In this document: in pieces, positions 55,801 to 64,000 of the stretch
Numbering within the stretch: the first letter of the stretch is position 1
Layout of the letters: each line of letters starts with the position of its first letter
Source of the DNA: Liolophura sinensis
Taxonomy: Eukaryota; Mollusca; Polyplacophora; Chitonida; Chitonidae
Reading direction: 5' to 3'
Assembly: GCF_032854445.1 (NCBI RefSeq)
Contig: NC_088304.1
Span: forward strand, 8,257,704 to 8,321,703
DNA: 64,000 nucleotides
Made by a program: the position numbers and the translations under genes
Notes under the pieces: generated by a model
Seen by the model: the letters and a program-made list of their open reading frames with translations, nothing else
Databases searched by the model: none
What the model was told of the DNA's origin: nothing

Positions 55801-56492
55801 TGCAGCTAAAGAACTAACCTCTCATCCAGATAGGAAATCTTGTATTACATGAGCCTAGCTTGGGGGCAGAGGTAGCCAGGTCTACATCGTCGCTGCCCAC
55901 CTTGAGCCGGTACCAACCCGGCTTGAGGGAGATGTCACAAAAGCCGTTGATGATCTGATCAGGTTTCTGTACGTGATTCGAGCCTCTAGTGCTGTCACTC
56001 AATAACACAGTATTGTTAACACACGGATCTGTGAAATAATCAAAAGTTTATGTTTTTCAATTATTTAATTCATCAATGATTTATGTTCAGAACAGCGGAA
56101 GAATCCTCTGCTTCCTGTTCTATGTCTCACGTTGAAAACTGGCATCTACAGTACATTCTCGTCTCTGTCTACCTCATTATGTACTGTTAGTAACGTTTTG
56201 TCTGTCAAGCTGTTTGGGCGGCAATGTCCCCCTGTAACCTTATCTAAGCTCAACCATCTATGGAAACCATGCAAGACCGCCGAGAGATAGACTGCTATAG
56301 AAGCCATCAATGAAAAGGTAAACATAAACAGTTCATATAATAAATAAATTTGCAAATTGTCAATGTAAATGTCAAGTGGCCTGATGAAGTCAATTCAAAC
56401 CCAAACACTCTCGCATTTTTCTACAAACCTTGAAGCCAAGCTGGTGTAAAGCTGAGGAAGGCAGCCAGCACAGGTAGCAGTAACCGGACCAT
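40637..56492 (-). CDS. VWDE: VWDE-like secreted protein: D8C, VWD and EGF-like modules (16 exons found, 3' end uncertain)
   Basis: Exons in transcript order: 56492-56429, 56028-55819, 54994-54827, 54339-54280, 52537-52284, 51768-51640, 50766-50425, 49560-49475, 48035-47972, 47088-46894, 44951-44731, 43987-43693, 42720-42571, 42386-42206, 41842-41652, 40888-40637. Phases agree at all joins and give 954 codons with no stop. Signal peptide 1-19 or so; D8C/uromodulin-like module about 22-150; VWDE-type region 150-410; VWD domain about 424-600, with DPHFRSFDG and GLCGNFNG; furin-type RRKR at 667-670; cysteine-rich and EGF-like parts around 790-825 (CPNECSFHGSCVKGVCRCEADW); then VWDE-type segments. 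This order matches von Willebrand factor D and EGF domain-containing protein, a secreted extracellular protein linked to regeneration and wound tissue in vertebrates. The human protein has many more EGF repeats; those exons are not found here. Either the gene ends soon after 40,637 or more exons lie further on. Confidence 0.85.
40960..41130 (-). mobile_element. SINE-like element (third family), minus orientation
   Basis: The minus strand carries a B-box-like GAATGTTCGAATCC and downstream CTCCGGGTTTCCTCCATCC, a Deu/V-like core block. It lies in the intron between VWDE-like exons 15 and 16. Related pieces seem present near 44,095 and 36,715. Confidence 0.5.
41652..41842 (-). CDS. VWDE: VWDE-like exon 15 (end of EGF-like module and following segment)
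   Basis: GVCRCEADWIGDDCS closes the EGF-like module; then PPEVLGLPRGGLCDFKTRKC and VVYGSGFVPSTGLTCRFVTV, a VWDE-type IPT/cysteine segment. Donor TTT|gtaagt. Confidence 0.87.
42206..42386 (-). CDS. VWDE: VWDE-like exon 14 (start of EGF-like module)
   Basis: LSGTTEWTLSSLESFKHNCR...CPNECSFHGSCVKG: the last part is the first half of an EGF-like module. Donor AAGG|gtacga. Confidence 0.85.
42571..42720 (-). CDS. VWDE: VWDE-like exon 13
   Basis: VPKWSNGWNEQKARQHCVRF...VEMDRDIDFCTADIL. The Trp- and Cys-containing pattern W.....A...C matches VWDE after the VWD domain. Donor CTG|gtaagt. Confidence 0.85.
42920..43065. repeat. Short degenerate tandem repeat (~9-18 bp)
   Basis: Repeated cagaggtcagaggtcact-like units (AGAGGTCA/AGAGATCA), VWDE-like intron 12. 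Confidence 0.75.
43075..43165 (-). mobile_element. SINE (family A) tRNA-like head fragment, minus orientation
   Basis: Minus strand reads GGGGCCTCACTGACCTAGTG then TGACCCAGGAGCC and CAATGCCGTCGCTGCGAG. Confidence 0.75.
43693..43987 (-). CDS. VWDE: VWDE-like exon 12 (post-VWD, furin-type site)
   Basis: Cysteine-rich after the VWD (CSCTSQFG...CSRVSPQPCGTLDP...YCTQI), then AGRRKRQAENSD: a basic R-R-K-R motif suited to furin-type cleavage, followed by an acidic stretch DDDV. Donor ACG|gtaagt. Confidence 0.85.
44731..44951 (-). CDS. VWDE: VWDE-like exon 11 (VWD domain, GLCGNFNG)
   Basis: VVEIRKGYVKIIPSPADVGQ, then VMGLCGNFNGEKKDEY and NKYGETWR. GLCGNFNG is the VWD hallmark. Donor AG|gtaaat. Confidence 0.93.
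45570..46300. repeat. Tandem repeat, ~55-67-bp unit, ~12 copies, VWDE-like intron 10
   Basis: Units share gactaactggaactgcaatg then accagagatcgtgacttttg and agttgcactata. Edge units are diverged. Confidence 0.9.
46894..47088 (-). CDS. VWDE: VWDE-like exon 10 (VWD domain)
   Basis: VRGFFQPCGTIPRCICGAAV, then SGEQIFVFSTC and VRVYGCNRNQMRVTTP, with conserved cysteines. Donor AAG|gtatga. Confidence 0.87.
47186..47382 (+). mobile_element. SINE (family A) with an internal telomere-like insertion, plus orientation
   Basis: CTGGCTTACTCTTCAACCGT, CAACCTGGGGATGGC, CGGTTTCCTCCCACC and ATAATGCTGG are followed at about 47,285-47,314 by TTAGCG-TTTAGGG-TTTAGAG-TTATGGTTGG, then the normal ccatcgtcgtataag continues to an (AAAT)n tail. 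Confidence 0.82.
47972..48035 (-). CDS. VWDE: VWDE-like exon 9 (VWD domain)
   Basis: A 64-nt exon, SFDVQLPGEFVLYRHKTLPIE, matching the G(E/T)(F/Y)VLY strand of VWD. Donor GAG|gtaaat. Confidence 0.85.
48325..49262. repeat. Tandem repeat, 72-bp unit, 13 copies, VWDE-like intron 8
   Basis: Unit ctacaagacacgtggccgag then gcatggctgaaatactgccg and tcgtggcgttaagtcataat. The 72-bp period (24 codons) keeps minus-strand frames open for several units (MYYYGLTPRRQYFSHASATC-type repeat), but frames break between blocks. Considered noncoding. Confidence 0.93.
49475..49560 (-). CDS. VWDE: VWDE-like exon 8 (VWD domain start)
   Basis: INIIDKDALTPGSYCTIRDD then PHFRSFDG, the C...DPHF.(S/T)FDG opening of a VWD domain. 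Donor AG|gtaatc. Confidence 0.92.
50425..50766 (-). CDS. VWDE: VWDE-like exon 7
   Basis: Largest exon (114 codons): VLNPVVDVKEGDPVIIRLQS...CGFELTAKNW...AKFDGMFG...APNHVWADVKPQPVV. Typical of the VWDE region just before the VWD domain. Donor GTT|gtgagt. Confidence 0.85.
51340..51690 (-). repeat. Exon-6-edge diverged repeats (VWDE-like gene), ~4 copies
   Basis: The 3' end of exon 6 with its donor (plus-strand view gcttacc ttcagtccggcgaa...gtggtgttccggactgg) recurs at about 51,537, 51,455 and 51,355 with changes (ttactttcattcgacgaa, ttactttcatccgacgaa, gccttcatcccacgaaaa). Spacing is ~80-105 bp. Confidence 0.8.
51640..51768 (-). CDS. VWDE: VWDE-like exon 6
   Basis: Encodes PYTCNKDYIPCPLQVQCSVR...SPEHHSQQFFAGLK|gtaagc. 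Its 3' end plus donor recurs as diverged copies in the following intron. Confidence 0.8.
52284..52537 (-). CDS. VWDE: VWDE-like exon 5
   Basis: Encodes NFPTIEIKPEVAPLLG...LRFDCKFISPNPSYFYDVVW...GQYKLGMN, an Ig-fold-like VWDE segment. Donor AAC|gtaaga. Confidence 0.85.
52720..53435. repeat. Tandem repeat, 41-bp unit, ~17 copies, VWDE-like intron 4
   Basis: Unit gttgaggcgttgaggtagcg then atgtgttgaagtcgtgtctg t. With a 41-bp unit the minus-strand frame cycles through all three readings and stays open for 247 codons; no sign of real coding. Confidence 0.92.
53436..54250. repeat. Degenerate tandem region, ~20-bp motif
   Basis: Loose repeats of tgttg(a/g)ggtcgtgtcag(c/t)gtg continue from the 41-bp array to near exon 4. 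Probably an older, decayed array. Confidence 0.7.
54280..54339 (-). CDS. VWDE: VWDE-like exon 4
   Basis: A small 60-nt exon, DLKASCPRGTSSETGTPPCS; acceptor cgttacag, donor A|gtgagt. Phases 1 and 1 fit both neighbours, which supports this short exon. Confidence 0.7.
54827..54994 (-). CDS. VWDE: VWDE-like exon 3 (D8C module, second part)
   Basis: Contains CIVASPNNPCAVKLPIKVKN, then CGQYRVYELKPTPFCTAGYC, the closing part of the D8C module. Acceptor tgtttcag, donor G|gtaagt. Confidence 0.88.
55110..55695. repeat. Tandem repeat, 81-bp unit, 7 copies, VWDE-like intron 2
   Basis: Unit tgttgacgcttggacaggag then aatagctaaccatttactgt and tattcgtgtatacaaagag. Copies are highly similar; a degenerate unit continues to about 55,770. 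Confidence 0.93.
55819..56028 (-). CDS. VWDE: VWDE-like exon 2 (D8C module, first part)
   Basis: Starts DPCVNNTVLLSDSTRG and continues to CDISLKPGWYRLKVG and CNTRFPIWMRG. This is the typical uromodulin/VWDE N-terminal pattern (DPC...TRS...GWYRF...CGT..P.W). Confidence 0.88.
56429..56492 (-). CDS. VWDE: VWDE-like exon 1 (signal peptide)
   Basis: The ATG is followed by Val-Arg, then a hydrophobic run LLLPVLAAFLSF and TPAWLQ: a classic signal peptide, probable cleavage after Ala18 or Gln21. Donor G|gtttgt. ATG context ACACCATGG is strong. Confidence 0.85.
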
Positions 56493-56542
56493 GGTGTTGA
56501 TAGTGTGTGCAAGCACCAATGTCTGAGGCCCGCTCTACTGCC

Positions 56543-56554
56543 CCGTATATAACC
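56543..56554 (-). promoter_or_regulatory. TATA box of the VWDE-like gene
   Basis: Minus strand reads GGTTATATACGG. A TATA element here places transcription start near 56,520, where TCAGACA fits an initiator, giving a 5' UTR of about 30 nt before the ATG at 56,492. An E-box CACGTG lies just upstream at 56,565-56,570. Confidence 0.65.
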
Positions 56555-57114
56555 TACCTGAGGTCACGTGAACCATTGGATCCGGTATTACATTTATCGT
56601 AATTATACATTCAATACAATGGCTTTTTACCTTTATACAAAGTGTTAAAAACAGGATATTTATGCGAAACCAATTAGGGTACTTCTTCAATCTGAACTAA
56701 TTAAAATCTTTCACGTTTGAAAATTTAGCCATGGGCAGACGCCTTAGAATACGGATATTATATGTCAGAAAAAACGTCGTAAACAGACGGTGAAGGTAAA
56801 CAGTGTCAAGATGATAGAATGTCAGAATGCTAGACAGCATGTATACCGTGGGTTGCAGTATAAATCAGGCTCATCAAGTAACCTCCTCACAAGCCGCACT
56901 TCTTAACGCACTGAATTAGTAATCCCTTATTAAAGACGGGGGAAATTTAAAAATATATATATAACGTTCAGGTCAGATGTTGGGATAAATTTACTGCGTT
57001 GGATTTGTTTGTTTAGTATTAATGCACTTTAGAACATGTCACCAGTATATGTTATCGTTAAAGTTTATGGGTGAAGGCTACCACCACACCTTCCCCATTA
57101 CTGGGTGATTCTTT

Positions 57115-57122
57115 TGACGTCA
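57115..57122. promoter_or_regulatory. CRE-like palindrome TGACGTCA
   Basis: Perfect CREB/ATF consensus about 620 bp upstream of the VWDE-like ATG. Function is inference. Confidence 0.3.
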
Positions 57123-57689
57123 TGCCGCAGCCGAGACAACGAAAATCCTCACAGATAACTAATTAAACTTGATAAATTATAGGACAGAGCTCATTAAAAG
57201 ACGCACCCAGCAGAGATGAAAACATGTAATTATCTAACAAAGATTGTGATTCTTTCTACCACCTCCGTGAACACTTCACGAGCGAATTACTATTGGTAAA
57301 TGTGTTTCTCGTTCTGCGAGACTTTCTCTTTTCTTACATGAAATTTTTACAGTGTGAGAGCCAATCCTATGTTCTACGTTCTATTTACCAGACCGATCTG
57401 AACTGAATTGTGGTGTGGTGGTGGTGGGGATGGGGGGGGGGGGAAGGGTGATAATGATCATGGCATGCCTCAAGAAATATATCACACAAGCAACGCTTTA
57501 CTTAACATATCTTCACTGTTAGCATATTAGATGAAAAGGTCAAAAACATTCAGGCTGCTGAGGTCAGTTTAATATGTTTCTGTCCCCACGGATAAAGCGC
57601 TGGATAGTGCATCTGTGCACAAGTGTTATTCGAAGCTCTTGTACATGTAGACAGATTAGTGGAAAGATCGCCAACATCCCTTATTTGTA

Positions 57690-58035
57690 ACACTTTTAAG
57701 ATACAATCCCTAATATGTGAGACTAAGAAGTCACAATCAATAATATGTAAAACTCTGAACACACAATGACTAATTTGCAACCCTCTGAAGGCACACTCGC
57801 TAATTTGCAACACTCTGAAGACACACTCGCTAATTTGCAACACTCTGAAGACACAGTTACTAATTTGCAACCCTCTGAACACACAATGGACTAATTTGCA
57901 ACCCTCTGAACACACAATGACTAATTTGCAACCCTCTGAACACACAGTTACTAATCTGCAACACTTTGAAGACACAATCACTACTATGTAACTCTGTGAA
58001 GACACAATTCTGAATTTGTAATACTGTGTAGACAC
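57690..58035. repeat. Tandem repeat, ~30-bp unit, ~11 copies
   Basis: Unit of the form ctaatttgcaaccctctgaa then cacacaatga, with length variants. Confidence 0.88.
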
Positions 58036-58040
58036 AGTCA

Positions 58041-58236
58041 CTATTGGTCCGGTGTCAGTATAATGTGACTGGTTGGGCTGTCATGCCTGGTGTATTCGGC
58101 ATGATACTTCAGTGGCGTCAGCACTTCCGCGGCATGGCCTGCCACAAGAAGACACACTATATGTACACACACCTAATGACTCCTCTTCGTCTTGTGACTG
58201 AAAAATTGTTAAATGCCACGTTAAACCTCAAGCATG
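58041..58236 (+). mobile_element. SINE (family B), 5'-truncated
   Basis: Shares gtcagtataatgtgactgg, ttcggcatgat, gcggcatggcc and gactgaaaaattgttaaat with 23,727-24,070. It begins directly at the end of the 30-bp array. Confidence 0.75.
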
Positions 58237-58747
58237 CTCTCTAACACATAATCACTAATTTATGACATTCCAACTCATTGTAATGTACATGCAAAGAGCA
58301 AACAATCTGTGACAATGTGTGTGATTTTCACCTAATTTCCCCTGACATTGGCCTTGGATCTGTAAGCTCCGTGTTCTAATATCACCGTAACGTGTATAAA
58401 CAACAGTAAGACGTGAAATTTAAATTGGACAATGTACATGATAACACACTCTCTTGTTATGTTCAGAATACCGTATAATACTACATACAGCACTTGCCTT
58501 TTATTATATTTAATAAGAGGCTTATCACGTTATCAGCAGTACTTCATCCACCACATTACGTAACGAATATATAACAGAGGGTATTATCTTTTCGAAAATA
58601 TCAGCGGAGAGAGTTGACGTTTCTTCTTACAGGTCTTTTTTCTCTCAATCTCAACTTATCCCTGTCTCTCTGTCCTGCGTGCACTTCTAGTTGACTTTCT
58701 CGAATTTTCTATCATGTAGCCTTTCTCGTCTACGGGCGGCAGCTATT

Positions 58748-58810
58748 GCTGAACTCACAGCGACCGCATTGGTGAGAGGCTCTTGGGTCATCACACTGAG
58801 CTAGTACCAC
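58748..58810 (-). mobile_element. SINE (family A) tRNA-like head fragment, minus orientation
   Basis: Minus strand shows GACCCAAGAGCCTCTCACCA and ATGCGGTCGCTGTGAGTTC. A C18 run follows at 58,812-58,829. Confidence 0.75.
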
Positions 58811-58811
58811 G

Positions 58812-58829
58812 CCCCCCCCCCCCCCCCCC
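58812..58829. repeat. Poly-C run (18)
   Basis: Uninterrupted C tract. Other G/C runs lie at about 57,432-57,443 and 59,690-59,702. Length may be unreliable in assembly. Confidence 0.85.
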
Positions 58830-60170
58830 AGTAAAAGTAAAGCAATCACACACGCTCAGGGTCCAGCGCAGACCCATTCACACAGGGTCACAGCCCCTCC
58901 TCCAGCATAAGCCACACCTATATACACGCTTCCCCTTCCCATCAGACATACGCGCGCAAACATACACCACCGAACGTTATTTTCTCCCACACTTTAAAAA
59001 TATGTATCAAAAGGCAGATTTTCTCTCTAAAAAGAGCATACATGAAGGACGCCGATCGCTATGCTCCGGTAACGTCTACATTTGAAATTTATTCAGCTGG
59101 CTTAATTGTTCTTTTTAAGGACGACCAATGAGGCTTTACACTGTATACATGAATTGTGATAGATGTTAAGGTTGCATAGGCGTACCTGATGTTACTCACA
59201 TTTTACTTCAATTTGGGTTGCGGGCCGTGTTAAATAAAGTGATCCTTTCAAACAACATCGATTGTGCCAGTCATCATAACGGCTGGTACGTTTACCTCCC
59301 CGAATAAAAAACACCTTATTGGCGTTTATTTCTATAAATAAAAGGATTTGAACATGTTTACGTGTTAGATTTGGTTTTCTGATTTACATGAATACATACG
59401 TGAAATATCGTGATTTCCTTCAGTGAGAAAGTTGCTATTTTCACATGGTTTATAGATATCATTTTAGTTGTCAGAAAACTTTTACATTCCTACTTACGTC
59501 ATGCAACAATCACACACGATTTTATTCTTACGCAGCTTTGAAATATCTTGGTCATCTGTTCATCTTGACGTTGATTGGTGTAAATCTCATGGACCTGCGA
59601 AGGCGTGTTTGTGTTGTGGTGGGGAGGGGGTGCGTTGGGCTACCGGCAGTATGAAATATGCCGTTTTTCATTACTCTTTCTTCATTTTGGGGGGGGGGGG
59701 GGTAAAATTGACTATAACACCTTCGTCATGGTGTTTGTAGCGTAACCCAGTACCGCTGAAACCGCGGAAATCATCTCCTGTCGCTACTGTCAATTGCCAT
59801 CCTGCTCACAGTGACAGTTCTTCTGCGAAATGATGCAAGGGCTTTCTTGGTTTGCGCTTGAGGTTGTTATTATATAACAAGTGTAGCCCATGAATTAGGC
59901 CAAGCTAAAATAATCCTTGCTAACCATCTGCCTACAGTATGCTGTTAAATGCATGGGATAATATCCCTTTCCGCCTAATACTGGTGTGTGAAACAAGTTT
60001 TGCCTTACGAATTAGACCTTTTATTCGAAGATAAACTTGCGGAAAGCTCCCCCACCCCCGCCTTCCTTTGCACGATAGGCTGTTAGCTGAAGTATATTGC
60101 ATTGAGCCTTCAATGAAAGAATACCATATATCATCTATTTTTTTCTAGATTTACTATAATATACTTAAAC
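58830..60170. other. Intergenic stretch, no gene seen
   Basis: No exon-like structure that I can support on either strand; one poly-G run near 59,690. Confidence 0.4.
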
Positions 60171-60173
60171 TTA

Positions 60174-60276
60174 GCCCTGCGGATGGTCGTGGGTTTCCCC
60201 TGGGCTCTGCCCGGTTTCTTCCCACCATAATGCTGGTCGCCGTCGTATAAGTGAAATATTCTTGAGTACGGCGTAA
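60174..60276 (+). mobile_element. SINE (family A) 3' half, plus orientation
   Basis: CTGCGGATGGTCGTGGGTTT, GGGCTCTGCCCGGTTTC, CCACCATAATGCTGG and GTATAAGTGAAATATTCTTG, ending ACGGCGTAA, where a 25-bp array begins instead of the usual tail. Confidence 0.85.
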
Positions 60277-60485
60277 TCATGCTCTTGATACATCTCTTAG
60301 TTAATGTTCTTGATACACCGTCTCGTTAATGCTCTTGATACACCGTCCAGTTAATGCTCTTAATACACCGTCCAGTTAATGCTCTTGATACACCGTCCAG
60401 TTTATGCTCTTGATACACTGACTCGTTAATGCTCTTGATACACCGACTCGTTAATGCTCTTGATACACCGACTCGTTCATGCCGC
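60276..60485. repeat. Tandem repeat, 25-bp unit, 8 copies
   Basis: Unit gttaatgctcttgatacacc then gtcca/gactc. Related to the array at 61,215-61,505. Confidence 0.92.
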
Positions 60486-61214
60486 CGAAACACCTGCTTG
60501 TTAAAGGAGATCCCCAACGGCTTTATTTTCATACTAAATGTTCCCTAGACACCATATTTATGCTATGTTAGTCTGTCAACTGCATTTAAAAATGATTTGT
60601 CAACTAGTTCCATTAAAAAAAATTAAAGCTGGACCTTCTGCCTATCTTGTCGACCGGAGAGCCCCGGCCATGTGAAGTCAAGCCGGTAAGACCTGCCCGG
60701 TTTGTCTATTGAAAAGCCCTGTGAAGCATTGCCGAATACATGCATTAGGCCTACCCACTGGCGTGCTATTCCAGAAGCCATCGTGTGACTTAATCTATAA
60801 TTACCCTTGCCTGTACACCTTTTAATTAGCATCCTGAAAATGATATAAGTTTTAGAACAGTTTTACAACAAATACTTTGAAAGATGGGCTACCGTATTAG
60901 ATCCTGAAAAAGCGTGTACAGCATAGCGACCGGGCTATACGATGACCGATTTTCGCTCATATAATGGCCACATAGATGACACGTGTTCCCGTCTGGATTG
61001 TCTGGCACGAACATTTATGGAATTACAATAGTATCTGTGGAGAATATGGCACTGTTTCGTATTCCACTATAAATTCCATAACCAAGTCAAGCTATACCGG
61101 CTGCAATACGAGGATCCATGCAGTCCCGCCAGCGGATTGTGAGTTGCAGTGACGACAATAGTCGTCAACCCACATGTCTGCAGTTTGGAAGGCATAGCAC
61201 TGGGCATTTAGTTT

Positions 61215-61505
61215 AATGAAAGCCGTTGATACACCTTCTAGATAATGCTCCTGACACAATTTCTAGTTAATGCCGTTGATACACCTTCTATATAGTGCCG
61301 CTGATACACCTTCTAGTTAATGCCGTTGATACACCCTCTATAAAATGCCGCTGATACACCTTCTAGTAAATGCTAATGATACAAGCGAATGCTAATGATA
61401 CACCTTCTAATTAATTCTGTTGATATACCTTCTAGTTAATGTTCTTGATACATAATGATGTAGATGCACCTTCTAGTCAATTCTGTTCACGCACCTTCTA
61501 GTTAA
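61215..61505. repeat. Tandem repeat, ~25-bp unit, ~11 copies, related to 60,276-60,485
   Basis: Unit gttaatgccgttgatacacc then ttcta. More diverged and irregular than the first array. Confidence 0.88.
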
Positions 61506-61701
61506 TACTGTTGGTGCGCTCTGGTTGTCGCATGATGCCGAAGCCGCCATAAAACGTCGTACTGTATGTAGCATTTCGCATCTTTACTCGCATATGAACT
61601 CGTTCTAGTACAGCCCAGATAACGTCATTTATCACAGAAGTTACAAAACTGAAGATTGACAAAGTTCTGTCGAAAAGAGATACGGCTACAACCGGGTACA
61701 T
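61498..61701 (-). other. Unexplained open frame, hydrophobic N-terminus (weak)
   Basis: An open stretch begins MYPVVAVSLFDRTLSIFSFV and runs 67 codons to the edge of the 25-bp array. No family recognised and no clear splice signals. It could be chance or an exon. Confidence 0.15.
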
Positions 61702-62109
61702 CTGGCCATAGGCTATATGGTGAGTAGCCTTATCCAGCCAATGAGCGGGCGGGATTCAGGGGCTGAACCATCCTGTATTTCAAATACATCCTGTTCACCT
61801 AATTAGCTGAGTCCGTTTAAACTGAGTGTGGACCCGCATCCACCCAGTCACCCATCACCTTCGACAAACAAATAAATAAATCAACAAATAATTCAATCTT
61901 TCACGATGGGGAACTCGTAAGACTTCTTTCCGTCGTTAACAGTACTTCATATTAAGCTACGTACAATTTTGTTTCTGTAATATGTTCCTCTCACCGTGAC
62001 ACTCTCTTCTGTTCTGCCTTATGTATGTGTTTGTGCGTATTCACAGAACCCTATAAAGGTGGAACAGAAGCCCTACAGCTTATCTGCAACACCGACCTCC
62101 TCGTGTAGC

Positions 62110-62880
62110 CCCCTGGCCACTTGTAAGCGGGCATAAACTATTATGCCTTGTGATATGTGTTAATGTACAGGTTTGTTACTGGTCAGTAAAACTGTGATAA
62201 ACTGTTATACCCCGTGATATGTGTTAGTGTACAGATTTGTTACAGGTCAGTGTGTGATAAAATCAAAATGAAGTGTGATAGACTGTTATACCCCGTAATA
62301 TGTGTTTGTAGGTTTGTTAGTTGTTAATGTAAGTGTGATAAATTCAAAATTAAGTGTGATAAACAGTTACGCCTTGTGATATGTGTTAATGTACAGGTTT
62401 GTTACTGGTCAGTAAAACTGTGATAAACTGTCATACCCCGTGATATGTGTTAGTGTACTGATTTGATACAGGTCAGTGTAAGTGTGATAAAATCAAAATG
62501 AAGTGTGATAAAGTGTTATACCCCGTAATATGTGTTTGTAGGTTTGTTAGTTGTTAATGTAAGTGTGATAAATTCAAAATTAAGTGTGATAAACAGTTAT
62601 GCCTTGTGATAGGCGTTTGTGTTCAGGTTTGATACTGGCCAGTGTAAGTGTGATAAACTGTTATGCCCCGTAATATGTGTTTGTTACTTGTCAATGTACG
62701 TGTGATAAAATCAAAATGAAGTGTGATAAAGTGTTATACCCCGTAATATGTGTTTGTGTATAGGTTAGTTACTTTTCAATGTAAGTGTGATGAAACTCTT
62801 TTGCCCCGTAATATGTGTTTGTGTATAGGTTTGTTACTTGTCAGTGTTAGTGTGATAAAATCAAAATGAAGTGTGATAAA
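62110..62880. repeat. Compound tandem repeat, units ~85-120 bp
   Basis: Units combine ctgttataccccgtgatatg, tgtacaggtttgttactggt and aagtgtgataaaatcaaaat in varying order, a higher-order arrangement of shorter pieces. Confidence 0.85.
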
Positions 62881-64000
62881 ATTATGGCAATTTCTGCACC
62901 CAAAAGGAATGATTCTTTAAATCTGTTTTTTTTTAATGTATGCAGTACAGCAAACCATGCAGTACAGCAAACCATTTCGTACCGAAATTTGATATGCTTG
63001 TTGTTACTTTTGCAGCTGTATTTAACACTAAACTAATTGGAGCAGCTCTAACAGGTTGTAAAGGTTGAACTTGTGTGACGTAATTTGGCGGAGATTATCG
63101 AGCTTTGGAGCAAAAAATGCCTAAAACTAGCCTCATTGTGTAGTGATTTTAAGAGCCACATTACTAAGATTATTGTACCCTCGTTTTTGACACTCTGTTT
63201 AACGATTTATATAGGGGTCACTAATTATGCATAAATGATGAATATGGACACTAATCCTTTAACCCATGGTGCTAGAGAAATTCTAAATAGCTACTATTTA
63301 TGCGTCTAGATGAACAGTGAGAATAAAACCCTGACTGAGGTAAACTAACAAGAGGCCGTCGATGCTGTGGTTTTACTCTCTATGCTGTGTCTTTAATTAT
63401 GCTACAGATGCAGGGTTAATGGGGCGGTAATTACATGTAGATAAATAGGTATGATTCTTTTTCGGTTTTGGAAAGGAAAATATACGTTCCACTCCATGAC
63501 AGTGGGAAATTACCAGTTACGTAAATGTCATTTAATAAGCCCAAGAAAGTTAAAATGAGCACATGGTAAGTTATACAGAAACTTACAGTAGACGTTATCA
63601 GGAGCACACATAGTGGAGTGTTTGAGCTTTACTATAGGGAAAAGACGTCTGTAATATTCTGACATTTTAGAGGAGAAAAGGAAAAAAATCTATTTTCTCT
63701 TTCTGATTTTAGTATCCTGAAGCACAGTGGACATATTTTCAAAACAAAATTTCTCAGACATTATTTTAGCCACCTTATTAGGTATATCGCGTGGAGAAGA
63801 TGGAATATAATTACAATTTGTTAAATGCTGGCGTTTGCTCATCGTTTTAGTTCCTTACCTTAACCAAGACCGAAGTACATCGATTTTAATCGATTTTATC
63901 TCTAAAATTACGATAGTGACTTGAATTATTACGAGTAGGACAATATTTAAAACTATGTCAGCCTTTTTACGACCCTCAAGGGCTTTGCGATAATCATTGT
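62881..64000. other. Intergenic stretch, no gene seen
   Basis: The segment near 63,255-63,370 resembles 46,720-46,800 (gaacagt.ga.ataaaaccct, gaggtaaa), so a dispersed repeat is likely. Nothing else supported. Confidence 0.45.

Overview
The window looks like nuclear DNA of a lophotrochozoan animal, most likely a mollusc. Genes are split into many short exons by GT-AG introns. The introns are full of minisatellites, and many degenerate copies are present of a tRNA-derived SINE whose core resembles the V-/Deu-type SINE domain known from molluscan SINEs. No bacterial, phage or CRISPR feature was seen. The species cannot be told from the sequence alone.

Layout. (1) 1-985: first coding exon of an RPAIN-like gene (minus strand, ATG at 482), head to head with gene 2 across about 500 bp that probably holds a bidirectional promoter. 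(2) 986-24,898 (plus): complete 12-exon gene for an INPP5K/SKIP-like inositol polyphosphate 5-phosphatase, catalytic domain then C-terminal SKICH domain, about 423 aa. All hallmark 5-phosphatase motifs are present, but the SKICH exon has an apparent 1-base deletion. (3) 24,899-40,636: no gene I can name; a 37-bp satellite in the probable 3' UTR, SINE copies, and a cluster of four long inverted repeats (30.6-37.9 kb). (4) 40,637-56,492 (minus): 16 exons of a secreted VWDE-like protein: signal peptide, D8C/uromodulin-like module, VWDE-type modules, a VWD domain over several exons, a furin-type RRKR site, an EGF-like module and further VWDE-type segments. A TATA box lies just upstream. The 3' end is uncertain. 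(5) 56,493-64,000: no recognisable gene; several tandem arrays and SINE pieces.

The most unusual feature is where the tandem repeats sit. In four places (three in the 5-phosphatase gene, one in the VWDE gene) the repeat unit is a copy of an exon edge with its splice site. Exon 9 has roughly 44 copies of its 3' end plus 5' splice site, exon 7 about 24 copies, exon 4 four copies of its acceptor plus 5' end, and VWDE exon 6 about four diverged copies of its 3' end plus donor. This produces large arrays of decoy splice sites beside catalytic-domain exons, and suggests that minisatellites in this genome are often seeded across exon-intron borders. Exon joins were checked by codon phase by hand; family names rest on recognised motifs, not on a database search.
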